A stretch of DNA of 64,000 nucleotides from UBA4810 sp002479215 (GTDB taxonomy: Bacteria > Desulfobacterota > Syntrophia > Syntrophales > Smithellaceae), in assembly GCA_049514435.1 (NCBI GenBank), contig JBEKVB010000014.1, positions 5,649 to 69,648 on the forward strand, read 5' to 3'. Of the stretch, positions 26,199 through 34,954 are shown piece after piece. The translations under genes were made by a program, and so were the position numbers. Within the stretch, counting starts at the first letter, position 1, and every line of letters begins with the position of its first letter. Under the pieces are notes generated by a model. The model made no database searches and was not told where the DNA came from. It saw only the letters and a list, made by a program, of their open reading frames with translations.

Positions 26199-28073
26199 AT
26201 GTCGTTAAATTCATTAGTTGATTCCAGAGATGTGAGATTTGTTCTTTTTGAAATGCTGGAACTGGAAAAGTTAAACCGTTTCGAAAGCTTCAAGGAATTT
26301 GACAGGAGCATGTACGAAGACACGCTGGAACTGGCGGAAAAGATTGCCATCGATCAGTTTTATTCATCCAACGCTGATGGTGATAAAATCGGATTAAAAT
26401 TCGATCCCAAGACACACGAAGTGAAGGTGCCCGAATCGTTCCATAAAGGATTCAAAGCCTACACGGAAGCGGGGTTCCACATCCTTACATTTCCACAGGA
26501 AGAAGGCGGGATGGGCATGCCTAGCAGTATCTCTATGGCCGCCGCCGAGTATTTTAATGCGGGCAATACATCTTTGACCATGTATTGCGGGGCGATCACC
26601 GGGGCGGCGGCCATTATCGCGCCTTTCGCTTCCGAAGAAGTGAAAAAAATGTATCTTACCAAGCTGATGTCCGGAGAATGGGGCGGCACGATGTGCCTCA
26701 CGGAACCTTCTGCCGGTTCTGATGTTGGAGCTCTGAAATCCAAAGCTGTAAAACAAAAAGACGGCACTTACCTCATTACCGGTCAGAAGATTTTCATCAG
26801 CAACGGTGAACATGATTTAACCCCCAATATTATCCATCCGGTACTCGCGAGAATCGAGGGCGATCCCGAAGGAACAAAGGGTATCTCCATTTTCTTAGTA
26901 TCGAAGTATCTCATCAATAAAGACGGGTCGCTCGGCGCACGAAATGATGTGTATTGTACAGGCGTCGAGCATAAAATGGGGCTGAAAGGAAACGCCACAT
27001 CATCGCTCAGTTTCGGTGATAACGGCAAATGCGTCGGGCATCTGCTCGGAAAAGAACGTCAAGGCATGAAGATCATGTTTATGCTCATGAACGCGGCACG
27101 CATTCATACAGGTGTCCAAGCTATGGGACAAGCCAGCGCCGGGTACATGCACGCCTGCACTTATGCCCGAAACCGCATTCAAGGTAAGCATATCACGCAG
27201 ATGCTTAATCCCAGCGCCCCCGGCGTGCCTATTATCGAACATCCCGATGTGAAGAGAACACTCATGTACATGAAGAGCACGGTAGAGGGAATGCGGATGC
27301 TCTGTTTATTCCTCGCCTATCATGAAGACATTATGCATTCATCCAAAGACCCGGCAGAATGCAAAGCAGCTACGGGTATCGTCGAAATTCTAACCCCCAT
27401 CGTTAAGGCCGGTATTTCCGACGCCTCCTGGCTGATTACAGCCGAAGCGATGCAGGTTTACGGCGGATATGGTTACTGCTCGGAATATCCGGTCGAACAG
27501 TATGCCCGCGATACCAAGGTATTCTCGATTTATGAAGGAACCAATGCCATTCAGTCTCTTGATCTCCAGATGCGCAAGATCCTCATGAATCCGGAGATGT
27601 ATAATTACTCGCAGCTCAAAAAACGCATGAACGATGCAATTGCGAAGGCCAAGGGCGTGGTGGAAGATAAGTACATTACCCCGGTTGTTCGCGGACTGGC
27701 GAAGCTCGACGAAGTCATTGAGATGATGAAAAAGCAGATGGGGGAAGGAAAGTTCATGGCGCTGGTGCTTAACGCCACACCGCTGCAACAGGCGATGTTC
27801 CCGCTGATCGTGGCCTGGCTGCATCTCTGGAGCCTGACGGTTACTATTCCCAAAATGAAAAAACTCGTTGGCGAGGCGAAGGGCGAGGAAAGGCAAAAGA
27901 TAATTTCCGGAAATAACGAGGCGGCCTACTATAGCGGCCGGGTGTTATCGTCCCAGTTCTTCATCGGGGCGGAATTCCCGAAGTACTTCGGAATGATTGA
28001 ATGCATTATGAATAATGAAGGCGCCGCGATTAAATCCGTTTCGGAGAACTTCACCGGAGCGCCGAAAGAATAA
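26199..28073 (+). CDS. Large acyl-CoA dehydrogenase (FadE-like)
   Basis: This 624-aa flavoprotein oxidises an acyl-CoA at the alpha-beta carbons and passes electrons to ETF. It is of the long (about 600-aa) class with an extra C-terminal helical domain (about 470-620) rather than the 380-aa short type. Key motifs are MCLTEPSAGSDVGALKSKA (flavin and substrate loop), QAMGQASAGYMHACTYARNRIQG, and the catalytic Glu region KVFSIYEGTNAIQSLDLQMRK. GGAGG precedes the ATG. It has its own promoter, a candidate operator and a strong terminator, so it is a single-gene unit. The substrate chain length or ring is unknown. Confidence 0.93.
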   Translation: MSLNSLVDSRDVRFVLFEMLELEKLNRFESFKEFDRSMYEDTLELAEKIAIDQFYSSNADGDKIGLKFDPKTHEVKVPESFHKGFKAYTEAGFHILTFPQEEGGMGMPSSISMAAAEYFNAGNTSLTMYCGAITGAAAIIAPFASEEVKKMYLTKLMSGEWGGTMCLTEPSAGSDVGALKSKAVKQKDGTYLITGQKIFISNGEHDLTPNIIHPVLARIEGDPEGTKGISIFLVSKYLINKDGSLGARNDVYCTGVEHKMGLKGNATSSLSFGDNGKCVGHLLGKERQGMKIMFMLMNAARIHTGVQAMGQASAGYMHACTYARNRIQGKHITQMLNPSAPGVPIIEHPDVKRTLMYMKSTVEGMRMLCLFLAYHEDIMHSSKDPAECKAATGIVEILTPIVKAGISDASWLITAEAMQVYGGYGYCSEYPVEQYARDTKVFSIYEGTNAIQSLDLQMRKILMNPEMYNYSQLKKRMNDAIAKAKGVVEDKYITPVVRGLAKLDEVIEMMKKQMGEGKFMALVLNATPLQQAMFPLIVAWLHLWSLTVTIPKMKKLVGEAKGEERQKIISGNNEAAYYSGRVLSSQFFIGAEFPKYFGMIECIMNNEGAAIKSVSENFTGAPKE

Positions 28074-28092
28074 GCAAAATTATCTATCAGCT

Positions 28093-28135
28093 AAAAAGGG
28101 GCTGGCTCGTTTTGAGCCAGCCCCTTTCTTTTTTA
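28093..28135 (+). terminator. Rho-independent terminator
   Basis: A 14-bp perfect stem (28095-28108 with 28114-28127), a 5-nt loop and a T-rich tract follow the acyl-CoA dehydrogenase gene by about 20 bp. Confidence 0.92.
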
Positions 28136-28335
28136 GCGGCGTTTTCTACTTTACAAAGCATACCAAAGCGTATCGGGGTTAGTATAAATATAAAATACCC
28201 CATGGTGAAAGTTCGATTTTGCTGATTTTATGATGTGATTCTCTATTGTCGTTTTTTATGAAACAAAGTAGAATTGCATTGAAAGTCGGAAAATACTAAC
28301 TTGGTATATTAATTGTTCGCTGGAGAGGATGAGAA

Positions 28336-28650
28336 ATGGAAATTACAATTGAAACTACTTTTCTCCCTTTGATCTTAGCATATGACGATCTTCCCGCAGG
28401 AGTGAAACTGATTCGCCAGCCGGCAGTGGAGAGGCGTAGCGCTGATTATTCAGCAATCGTAACGGGTGTACTGACTTTCTCGTCGAGTGTTTCAGCAAGT
28501 ATAGTTGCTGCGTGGATTTACGACAAAATCAAAAAGGTGAAAGACAAACCTGAATTCAGAATAAAAATTAATGAAAAGATAGTGCACCAAATTGACGAAA
28601 ATTCAATTACCGAAATGATTCAGAGAGAGATTGAAATCACAAAAAAATGA
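28336..28650 (+). CDS. Small single-helix membrane protein, cassette gene 1
   Basis: This 104-aa protein has a soluble N-terminal part (about 1-38), one membrane helix (about 41-62, GVLTFSSSVSASIVAAWIYD) and a charged C-terminal part rich in beta and helix tendency (RIKINEKIVHQIDENSITEM). The layout resembles the effector-associated constant component 1 (EACC1) proteins described in bacterial conflict systems, but this is a by-eye judgement. GGAGAGG precedes the ATG. It sits between the complementary boxes of the first cassette, and the next cassette carries a DUF2971 gene. Function unknown. Confidence 0.7.
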   Translation: MEITIETTFLPLILAYDDLPAGVKLIRQPAVERRSADYSAIVTGVLTFSSSVSASIVAAWIYDKIKKVKDKPEFRIKINEKIVHQIDENSITEMIQREIEITKK

Positions 28651-28655
28651 AAATC

Positions 28656-28710
28656 AGCGAACAAGTCAATCCAGCCGATCGCTACGCTCCGGCTGATTTT
28701 TTCGTTGGAC
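28656..28710 (+). repeat. attC-like site 1
   Basis: This 55-bp imperfect palindrome runs from AGCGAAC to GTTGGAC. CAGCCG and CGGCTG form the inner stem, and AAC/GTT ends pair. It is nearly identical to the site at 37882-37936. The run of six Ts on its right arm means it could also work as a transcription terminator. Confidence 0.6.
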
Positions 28711-28717
28711 TAGGAAG

Positions 28718-29527
28718 ATGGATAAGAACTGGAAGGCACAGTTTTATAACCTTACAGAAGATGAATTAGATTCAGTAGCCTGGAGATATCTGACCTTTCC
28801 GAAATTTATCCATTTAATATCCTACGGAGCGTTGTGGTTTTGTCGCCTGGAATATCTGATTGACAAATTCGAAGGTCGAATTCCAGAGAAGGCACTTGCG
28901 CGAATGCGCCAAGAGAATGAAAAAACAAAAGAATGGTGTCCACACCCTGAATACCAGACACAAATTGATCAGTGGCCCGAAAAAAATATAGCAGATGGCC
29001 GATCACTGACTGCGGCAAATTGTTGGTTCATCGGAGATGAAGAATCGCCTGAAATGTGGAATAAATATGCGAGAGGGCCTGATGGTGTGGCAATTAGATC
29101 ATCCGTAAGGAAAGTCTGGGAGAGTATATACCTTCCTGCTGAATTTAGCTTCATTGGAAAAGTGAAATATGTTGATTTTAACACCTACGAGATGTCCTCC
29201 TATGAAGCTCATCAGGCACACCATAGAGCATTCTTAAAGGACAAAAACGAGTTTGGCCATGAGTGTGAACTGCGAATCTGCACAATGAATATTAAGACCC
29301 CAGCTTGTCTCGATTCATTAGGAAGAGTTTTTAGTAAAGAGGATATTACTGGAGCAAAGATGAATAATTTTGACGAGGCTGGTCTTCAGGTAAGAGTCGA
29401 TCTAAGGAATCTATTCGATACACTAGTATTGGCACCAGGAAGCCAAGAATGGTTCAAAAATCTTGTAACGCACCTGTCTTTAAAGGGTGATTTTAAGTGG
29501 AATATACGGAGATCGAGAATAAAATAA
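28718..29527 (+). CDS. DUF2971 protein, cassette gene 2
   Basis: This 269-aa protein matches the DUF2971 family: YLTFPKFIHLISYGALWFCRLE near the start, CWFIGDEESPEMWNKYARGPDGVAI in the middle, and an ECELRI strand. The family's biochemical role is unknown; members occur in accessory and defence-type regions. It starts 7 nt after the GTTGGAC box, using AGGAAG as ribosome-binding site, and its stop is just before GTCCAAC. It is therefore packaged as a promoterless gene cassette, and expression would depend on read-through from upstream. Confidence 0.82.
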   Translation: MDKNWKAQFYNLTEDELDSVAWRYLTFPKFIHLISYGALWFCRLEYLIDKFEGRIPEKALARMRQENEKTKEWCPHPEYQTQIDQWPEKNIADGRSLTAANCWFIGDEESPEMWNKYARGPDGVAIRSSVRKVWESIYLPAEFSFIGKVKYVDFNTYEMSSYEAHQAHHRAFLKDKNEFGHECELRICTMNIKTPACLDSLGRVFSKEDITGAKMNNFDEAGLQVRVDLRNLFDTLVLAPGSQEWFKNLVTHLSLKGDFKWNIRRSRIK

Positions 29528-29532
29528 ATATA

Positions 29533-29589
29533 GTCCAACCCGTCGCTAGAGCCGATCGCATACACTCCGGCTCAACTTTGTCGTAGACT
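29533..29589 (+). repeat. attC-like site 2
   Basis: This 57-bp segment starts with a perfect GTCCAAC box and contains GAGCCG/CGGCTC stem arms around a loop. Its right box reads GTAGACT rather than GTTRRRY. The right end has either decayed or been cut by a deletion of a further cassette. Confidence 0.5.
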
Positions 29590-29601
29590 ATTTCAATAAG
29601 A

Positions 29602-30603
29602 TTATTCCCTGATTCGTTTCTTCAGTTCTTTGATGAGCGTATTGAGGACATCGCTCGCGTCGGCAACAATGGCGACATCGGCCATTTTCATCATTGTCGC
29701 CTGCGGGTTTTTATTGATAGCGACAATGAAATCCGCTTCGCCCAGACCTGCGGTATGCTGAATGGCGCCGCTGATACCGAAGGAAAAAAGAATTTTCGGT
29801 TTGATATGCTTACCGGCCTGTCCCACCAGCGCTACATGATCAGCCCAGCCGGCATAAATTACGGGTCTTGTGGCGCCGACACCGCCTCCCAAAAGCTTGG
29901 CCAGTTCATGAAGTCTGTTGAAATTATTTTTATTACCCATGCCCCTGCCTCCACAAACTATGACGGCGGCGCTTTCTATGGAGTGTTCCCTTTCTGCTGA
30001 TCGCTTATACTCCACCAGACGAACACGCGGTTCGGGCAGGTTTTTCATCAAAGGCAAGCGCTCGACCAAGGCCTTTCTGTTATAGTTGTGAGGCATTTCC
30101 TTGAATGTTCCGGGACGCACCGTGGCCATCTGGGGACGATGCCGTTCCGTAATGATTTCCGCCAGCATGTTGCCGCCGAAAGAAGGCGCTATTTGCAGCA
30201 ATAATCCTTCTTCCGTGATATCCAGCCCCACGCAATCCGCAGATAATCCTGTCTTCAGACGCTTGGCCAGCCTTGGCGCGAATTCACGGCCAAAGTCTGT
30301 GGCGCCGATCAAGATAATCTCCGGGTCTCTTTCCTTCGCCAATTTTTCGATGATCGCCAAATATCTTTCCGTGCTGTAGCTCTTTAGGGCGGGATCATCA
30401 ATTGCCAGAATTCTATCCGCGCCGTGCGCTGTGTATTCCATAATCCATTCGTCAATTTCATGACCAAAAACTAACGCGCATACTTCCGCCTGAATCATGC
30501 GCGCCAGATCAACCGCTTTGGAAATCAATTGTAAAGTTACGCGGTTTTGATAGTAGTTGCGGTAATCACCAAATACCCAAATGCTTTTTTGCTTACTCTT
30601 CAT
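29602..30603 (-). CDS. etfA: Electron transfer flavoprotein alpha subunit
   Basis: This 333-aa subunit binds the FAD of ETF and takes electrons from acyl-CoA dehydrogenases. The C-terminal FAD domain carries VCGGRGMGNKNNFNRLHELA, GATRPVIYAGW, FSFGISGAIQHTAGL and FIVAINKNPQATMMKMADVAIVAD, all signature elements. The N-terminal adenine-nucleotide-like fold is intact. It overlaps etfB by 11 nt and is the last gene of an acd-etfB-etfA operon read leftward. The operon ends against the cassette region. Confidence 0.96.
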   Translation of the reverse strand: MKSKQKSIWVFGDYRNYYQNRVTLQLISKAVDLARMIQAEVCALVFGHEIDEWIMEYTAHGADRILAIDDPALKSYSTERYLAIIEKLAKERDPEIILIGATDFGREFAPRLAKRLKTGLSADCVGLDITEEGLLLQIAPSFGGNMLAEIITERHRPQMATVRPGTFKEMPHNYNRKALVERLPLMKNLPEPRVRLVEYKRSAEREHSIESAAVIVCGGRGMGNKNNFNRLHELAKLLGGGVGATRPVIYAGWADHVALVGQAGKHIKPKILFSFGISGAIQHTAGLGEADFIVAINKNPQATMMKMADVAIVADASDVLNTLIKELKKRIRE

Positions 30604-31429
30604 GAGTCTGTTTACTGTCCTCTATGGATTTGCCGATAGCCGAACTGATTTTTCTCTGATATTGATTGAGAAATTCCGTAACCACAGTGGCCGCCGTTCC
30701 CTGCAAAAACACGTTTTCTTTCTGTGTATTTCTTAAAAATACTTTGCGCACCCTGGTGCGGGAGCCCTGATTTTCCATTGCTGCAGCGTTTATACCGAGA
30801 TCTCCAGCATCAAGAATAATGACGCTATTTTCGTTGAACGAATTTTCCAGACCTACAAGCTTCGTATAGCGTGGTTCGTAATTTTCCATGGAGACGGTTA
30901 CCAGCGCTGGAAATTCCATTTCCAGCGTTTCGCGGAAATTATCGACGAGTCTGCGGACGCGCAATGTCCGGCCGTTAATTTCCAGTTTCTCGACATACGC
31001 CGCGGCGGGTAAATCTAATTTTTCAGCTAATTGCGGGCCGACCTGTGCCGTCTCGCTGTCGGAGGTATAAGCACCGCAAAGCAGCAGATCAAATTTCGGA
31101 CACTCTTTTTTTATTGCTTCCGCCAAAATCCAGGAAGTAGCAAATGTATCGGAACCTGCTAAAAGCTTATCACAAATAAGGATAGCGCGATCTGCACCTA
31201 AAGCCAGCGCTTCGTGCAGAATTTCCTGGGCAGCCGAAGGCCCCATGGTTATCGCGGTAATGTTTGCGGAATATTTTTCTTTAATTTGCAAGGCGGCTTC
31301 CAGAGCGTGCTTGCAGGCCGGGTTCATCATTCCCGTCGCCAGATCGCGCCGCAGTGTGCCGGTTTTTTCATCCCACGGTAGTTCCGTCACCATGGGAACT
31401 TGTTTTAAACAAACTACCAGATTCAACAT
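30593..31429 (-). CDS. etfB: Electron transfer flavoprotein beta subunit
   Basis: This 278-aa subunit pairs with EtfA. The signature LVVCLKQVPMVTELPWDEKTGTL opens the protein and the ETF-beta motif region VRRLVDNFRETLEMEFPALVTVS is present at about 155-180. It lies 6 nt downstream of the acyl-CoA dehydrogenase and overlaps etfA by 11 nt, so all three proteins should be made together. Whether this ETF is bifurcating cannot be read reliably by eye. Confidence 0.95.
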   Translation of the reverse strand: MLNLVVCLKQVPMVTELPWDEKTGTLRRDLATGMMNPACKHALEAALQIKEKYSANITAITMGPSAAQEILHEALALGADRAILICDKLLAGSDTFATSWILAEAIKKECPKFDLLLCGAYTSDSETAQVGPQLAEKLDLPAAAYVEKLEINGRTLRVRRLVDNFRETLEMEFPALVTVSMENYEPRYTKLVGLENSFNENSVIILDAGDLGINAAAMENQGSRTRVRKVFLRNTQKENVFLQGTAATVVTEFLNQYQRKISSAIGKSIEDSKQTHEE

Positions 31430-31435
31430 ATTTTT

Positions 31436-32587
31436 CTATAATAGCAACTTAGACAGTACTGAACGCGCAATGACCAGGCGCTGAATTTCGCTGGTGCCTT
31501 CATAGATTTCTGTAACTTTAGCGTCACGAAAATATCTTTCCACATCGTATTCTTTGCTGTATCCGTAGCCGCCGTGAATTTGTACGGCCAGCGACGTAAT
31601 CCTAGAGGCAACCTGACTGCAGTAAAGCTTGGCCATGGCCGCTTCACAGCCGAAAGGCGAACCTTCATCCTTCAGGGAACAGGCTCTATACAAAAGCAGG
31701 CGCGCCGCGGCTTGCTCTGTGGCCATATCGGCAATGTAATTTTGAATTGTTTGTAAAGAAGCAATCGGCTTTTTAAATTGTTGTCTTTCCTTGGCGTATT
31801 TGACCGCGGCTTCAAAGGCTCCCTGCGCGATACCCAGTGCCTGTGCGGCGACACCTATGCGACCATTATCCAGTGTGGCCAGGCCTATTTTCATCCCATC
31901 GCCCAGTTTCCCCAAAAGATTCTTTTCCGGCACGCGGCAATCTTCCAAAAATAATGAGGAAACGGGGTTGGCGCGCATGCCGCAAAGATCTTCCAGCTCA
32001 CCACGTAAAAACCCGGGAAAGCTACTCTCCACAATAAACACACTGCTCTGCAGGCGTGTCTGATCGGTATTGGTAAGAGCGAAAATTAAGGACAGATCGC
32101 AAATTCCGCCGTTAGTGACAAATATTTTCGTTCCATTTAATATGAACTCATGGCTGTTTTTTACCGCGGTTGTTTCCACACTTCCCGCATCAGAACCGGC
32201 ATTGGCTTCGGTCAGGCTGAAAGCGCCGATAATTTCACCGCTGGCCAGCTTGGGCAGATAAGTATCTTTCTGTTGGGGCGACGCGAATTGGAGAAACGGA
32301 TAAACAGCCACGCCGTTGTGCACCGTAATGCATAAGCCTACGGCGGCACAAACGCGGGAAATTTCCTCCACAACTATAGCCGCGCTTATTGAATCTATTG
32401 CCGCTCCGCCGAATTCCTTGGGTACCTGCAGGCCGAAATAATTAAGCGCTTTCATTTTTTCAATAACGTCGCGGGGAAATGTGGCATTGCGGTCTATTTC
32501 CGCGGCAATAGGGGCAAGTTCGGTTTCCGCAAAATGCCTCACAGAATTGCGGATAAGTTTATGTTTCATGCACGGATTAAATTGCAA
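31436..32587 (-). CDS. Acyl-CoA dehydrogenase, short/medium-chain type
   Basis: This 383-aa flavoprotein has the standard short-type length. Motifs are GAFSLTEANAGSDAGSVETTA (flavin loop), GRIGVAAQALGIAQGAFEAA, and the catalytic Glu region VTEIYEGTSEIQRLVIARSVL. TTG at 32587 is chosen as start because AGGAG lies 7 nt upstream and the resulting N-terminus (MQFNPCMKHKLIRNSVRHFAE) lines up with the family; an ATG at 32569 would cut into it. It is the first gene of an acd-etfB-etfA operon, so it has its dedicated electron acceptor. The exact acyl substrate is unknown. Confidence 0.94.
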   Translation of the reverse strand: MQFNPCMKHKLIRNSVRHFAETELAPIAAEIDRNATFPRDVIEKMKALNYFGLQVPKEFGGAAIDSISAAIVVEEISRVCAAVGLCITVHNGVAVYPFLQFASPQQKDTYLPKLASGEIIGAFSLTEANAGSDAGSVETTAVKNSHEFILNGTKIFVTNGGICDLSLIFALTNTDQTRLQSSVFIVESSFPGFLRGELEDLCGMRANPVSSLFLEDCRVPEKNLLGKLGDGMKIGLATLDNGRIGVAAQALGIAQGAFEAAVKYAKERQQFKKPIASLQTIQNYIADMATEQAAARLLLYRACSLKDEGSPFGCEAAMAKLYCSQVASRITSLAVQIHGGYGYSKEYDVERYFRDAKVTEIYEGTSEIQRLVIARSVLSKLLL

Positions 32588-32746
32588 CTTACATCTCCTG
32601 ATCAAAGCGGTATTTTTTGCACAAATAACTTAAAAAAACTGTAAAATCAAGAAAATGAAACAAAAACCTTTTTCTGGAATATCAAACTAAGAACCTGTAA
32701 AATTACACTATACTTAATAAGCCTACACAAGCAAAAGGAGAACATC

Positions 32747-33106
32747 ATGAAAATACGTATTTTCTTGTTTTCATTGATTTTATTATTTACCAGCCTGTCT
32801 GCAGCGCACACCAAGGAATATGGTAAAATCCGCGCTTTGCAACAGCGAGCGGCTTATGTGACCAAACAAAAAAACGACTTCGTTGCCCGGGTTCTGACAT
32901 CTTATAAAATACCTCATGAAAAAAACGATATAGGCGCAATTGTGCGCATCAACATGGAAGGGCAGCGGCTGAGTATCAAAGCTATTGAAATCATTCCCCT
33001 AACCAAAGAATCGGCTGATAAGCGCCGGCATGTTGTCGCTCATGAGCTGTTTTTTTATACCGATAATAATATTCTTGATCTGGTATCCGAGTTGACAATT
33101 CGTTAA
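32747..33106 (+). CDS. Secreted small protein of unknown function
   Basis: This 119-aa protein has a clean signal peptide (MKIRIFLFSLILLFTSLSAAHT, cleavage near residue 20) and a mature region of about 98 residues with mixed charge and several hydrophobic strands. No domain is recognised. AAAGGAG precedes the ATG at good spacing, which supports translation. It ends 4 nt from the end of a convergent unknown gene. Confidence 0.75.
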   Translation: MKIRIFLFSLILLFTSLSAAHTKEYGKIRALQQRAAYVTKQKNDFVARVLTSYKIPHEKNDIGAIVRINMEGQRLSIKAIEIIPLTKESADKRRHVVAHELFFYTDNNILDLVSELTIR

Positions 33107-33109
33107 TTT

Positions 33110-33433
33110 TCAAACGTTTTCCTTATGTTGAATTTGAGCCACTTTTTCTTTATTTAAATAATACCCGCCTTGAAAAGTTTTGCAGACTACTTCGCTCAAA
33201 ATAAGCATCTCGAGTGCTTTAGGGCGATAATCACGATAGCCTACTTTGAAATAACTGATTTTATCGTAAGGTAAATCAATGGCGGTGGTAGCATTGATCG
33301 CCCCTCTATCTTCAAGTTCTTTCATAATGGCCAGAGATACCTGTTTTGTCCACCAGCCAGTGCCTAACATAGCTAAAAGATAAACAACAAGCACGGCGAA
33401 AATACCTATAATTATTTGCATTGATTCCGGCAT
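33110..33433 (-). CDS. Small membrane-anchored protein of unknown function
   Basis: This 107-aa protein has one N-terminal membrane helix (about 6-28, IIIGIFAVLVVYLLAMLGTGWW) followed by a cytoplasmic-looking domain of about 75 residues with YRDYRPKALEMLI and a Tyr-rich stretch. The domain has the feel of a small winged-helix-like module, but no family is assigned. It is convergent with the secreted protein gene. Confidence 0.7.
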   Translation of the reverse strand: MPESMQIIIGIFAVLVVYLLAMLGTGWWTKQVSLAIMKELEDRGAINATTAIDLPYDKISYFKVGYRDYRPKALEMLILSEVVCKTFQGGYYLNKEKVAQIQHKENV

Positions 33434-33631
33434 GAACTACATACCTAATAAGAATTTTGTTAATTCTTAAACAATTTATCTCAATTGAGCAAGGATTTAA
33501 TTGACTATTCCTATCGTTGATCAGCCTTTTTTGAATCTTACGGATAAAATCATAGCATATTGCTTTTTTAGTTATAATTGTTATTATAATAATAATGAAA
33601 ATAGGAAATTCTGAAAAGAGAGGGACGAAAC

Positions 33632-34327
33632 ATGAAAAAAAATAAAATCCTGAAGAAAAAGAAACCCTTAAAGAAAGCTAAAATAGTAAAAGCCTTAAAA
33701 AAAGTTGAGGTCACCAAAAAAGCTAAAGCTCCGAAAAAAAAGGTCTTAAGAAAAGCTAAGGCTGTTAAGCAAGTCTCTTCTCCGAAAAAAGCTACTGCAA
33801 AAAAAGTTAAAGTCGTCAAAAAAGTCAGGCCTCCGCAAAAACCTCCCGTAAAGAAAACCCCCGCTCCGGCAACACCCGCCATACAAGATTTGCAAAAACA
33901 AAAGGTTAAGTTCACATTGCATCCATATCAATACGAAGAACCGGGCGGCACAAAACTATCGGCAATGAAATTGGGTGTTGACGAACACATCGTCATAAAA
34001 ACGCTGGTTATGGAAGATGAAAACGGAAAACCCCTGATTATTTTAATGCACGGCGATAAAGAAGTTTCTACAGATGCATTGGCAGCGATTATCGGCGAAA
34101 CGGTTTCTCCTTGTAAGCCAGAAGTCGCACAGGGGCATACCGGCTACCAAGTGGGCGGTACCTCACCTTTCGGCATACAGAAAATAATTCCTGTTTTCAT
34201 GGAAAGAACCATCGCCGATTTACCCAAAATTTTTATTAATGCCGGACGGCGCGGTTTGCTGGCACAAATGTCTTCCGTTGACCTTATTAACATACTTAAG
34301 CCGTTCATGGTCAGTGTCGCCAGATGA
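33632..34327 (+). CDS. YbaK/EbsC-type tRNA deacylase with histone-H1-like tail
   Basis: This 231-aa protein has two parts. Residues 1-85 are almost entirely Lys, Ala, Pro and Val in KKA/PKK repeats, like eukaryotic histone H1 tails and bacterial H1-like proteins. Residues 88-231 are a YbaK-type domain (KLGVDEHIVIKTLVM, GYQVGGTSPFGIQK, GLLAQMSSVDLINIL), which in other bacteria removes Cys wrongly attached to tRNA-Pro. The basic tail probably binds nucleic acid, perhaps tRNA or DNA. AGAGAGGG precedes the ATG. The single-frame fusion is continuous with no sign of a frameshift. Confidence 0.88.
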   Translation: MKKNKILKKKKPLKKAKIVKALKKVEVTKKAKAPKKKVLRKAKAVKQVSSPKKATAKKVKVVKKVRPPQKPPVKKTPAPATPAIQDLQKQKVKFTLHPYQYEEPGGTKLSAMKLGVDEHIVIKTLVMEDENGKPLIILMHGDKEVSTDALAAIIGETVSPCKPEVAQGHTGYQVGGTSPFGIQKIIPVFMERTIADLPKIFINAGRRGLLAQMSSVDLINILKPFMVSVAR

Positions 34328-34379
34328 TCCACATCTTGCCGTTAAAAAAAATATGATGGCAATTTAAGGTTGCAGTAGT

Positions 34380-34937
34380 ATGCCTGAAAACGTTATTATC
34401 CGCTGTCTTAATTGCGGAACAAAAAATCGCATACCCAAAAAAAAATTTCAGGGCAGGTCTGTTTGCGGCAAATGCGCCGCGCCATTGGATGATTTGATTA
34501 TTCGCTGTCTCAAATGCGGCACCAAAAATAGAATGCACGAAGATCGTCTTAATCAAAAGCCTCTTTGCGGTAAATGTCGTGAACCGCTCGTAATCACCCA
34601 ACAAAAAACCAAACCTCTAGAGGTAACAGATAATACATTTGCGCGCGAAGTATTGACCTCAGATACGTCGGTTCTTGTTGATTGCTGGGCGCCCTGGTGC
34701 GGCCCCTGCAAGCAATTATCACCAATAATCGACGAGCTAGCCTCCGACTATGCCAATGGAGTAAAAGTAACCAAGCTGAATGTCGATGAAAATCCGCTCA
34801 CCGCTTCGCAATATGGAATCCACAGTATTCCGACCATGCTTTTTTTTAAAGAAGGCAAGCTGGTGCAACGCCTGACCGGAGCGCTCCCTAAAGACGAAAT
34901 CGAAAAAAATATATTATCCATAATCAAAACCAACTGA
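34380..34937 (+). CDS. Thioredoxin with two N-terminal zinc ribbons
   Basis: This 185-aa protein has two near-identical zinc-ribbon repeats: CLNCGTKNRIP...CGKC (about 9-37) and CLKCGTKNRMH...CGKC (about 43-70). A full thioredoxin domain follows (about 80-185) with the WCGPCK active site and SIPTMLFFKEGK. Thioredoxin 2 (TrxC) has one such ribbon; two in tandem is uncommon. It should reduce protein disulfides in the cytoplasm, with zinc release perhaps sensing oxidation. It is 18 nt upstream of the NUDIX gene. Confidence 0.9.
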   Translation: MPENVIIRCLNCGTKNRIPKKKFQGRSVCGKCAAPLDDLIIRCLKCGTKNRMHEDRLNQKPLCGKCREPLVITQQKTKPLEVTDNTFAREVLTSDTSVLVDCWAPWCGPCKQLSPIIDELASDYANGVKVTKLNVDENPLTASQYGIHSIPTMLFFKEGKLVQRLTGALPKDEIEKNILSIIKTN

Positions 34938-34954
34938 AACCAGGCCCAGAATCC

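Larger units (their letters stand above)
28315..29589 (+). mobile_element. Two-cassette integron-like array without integrase
   Basis: Two genes are each bounded by complementary 7-bp boxes. Gene 1 has GTTCGCT before it (28315-28321) and AGCGAAC after (28656-28662). Gene 2 has GTTGGAC before (28704-28710) and GTCCAAC after (29533-29539). In integron cassettes the box before a gene is the complement of the box that opens that cassette's own attC, as seen here. The segments between the boxes are 55- and 57-bp imperfect palindromes like attC sites. No integrase gene is in the window. A relic array or a cluster of attC sites lacking integrase is the likely status. Confidence 0.6.

Noticed and set aside
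28673..28702. attC-like sites read simply as rho-independent terminators
   Set aside because: The stem plus six Ts could terminate transcription, but this does not explain the complementary boxes on both sides of each gene. It is kept as a possible second function.
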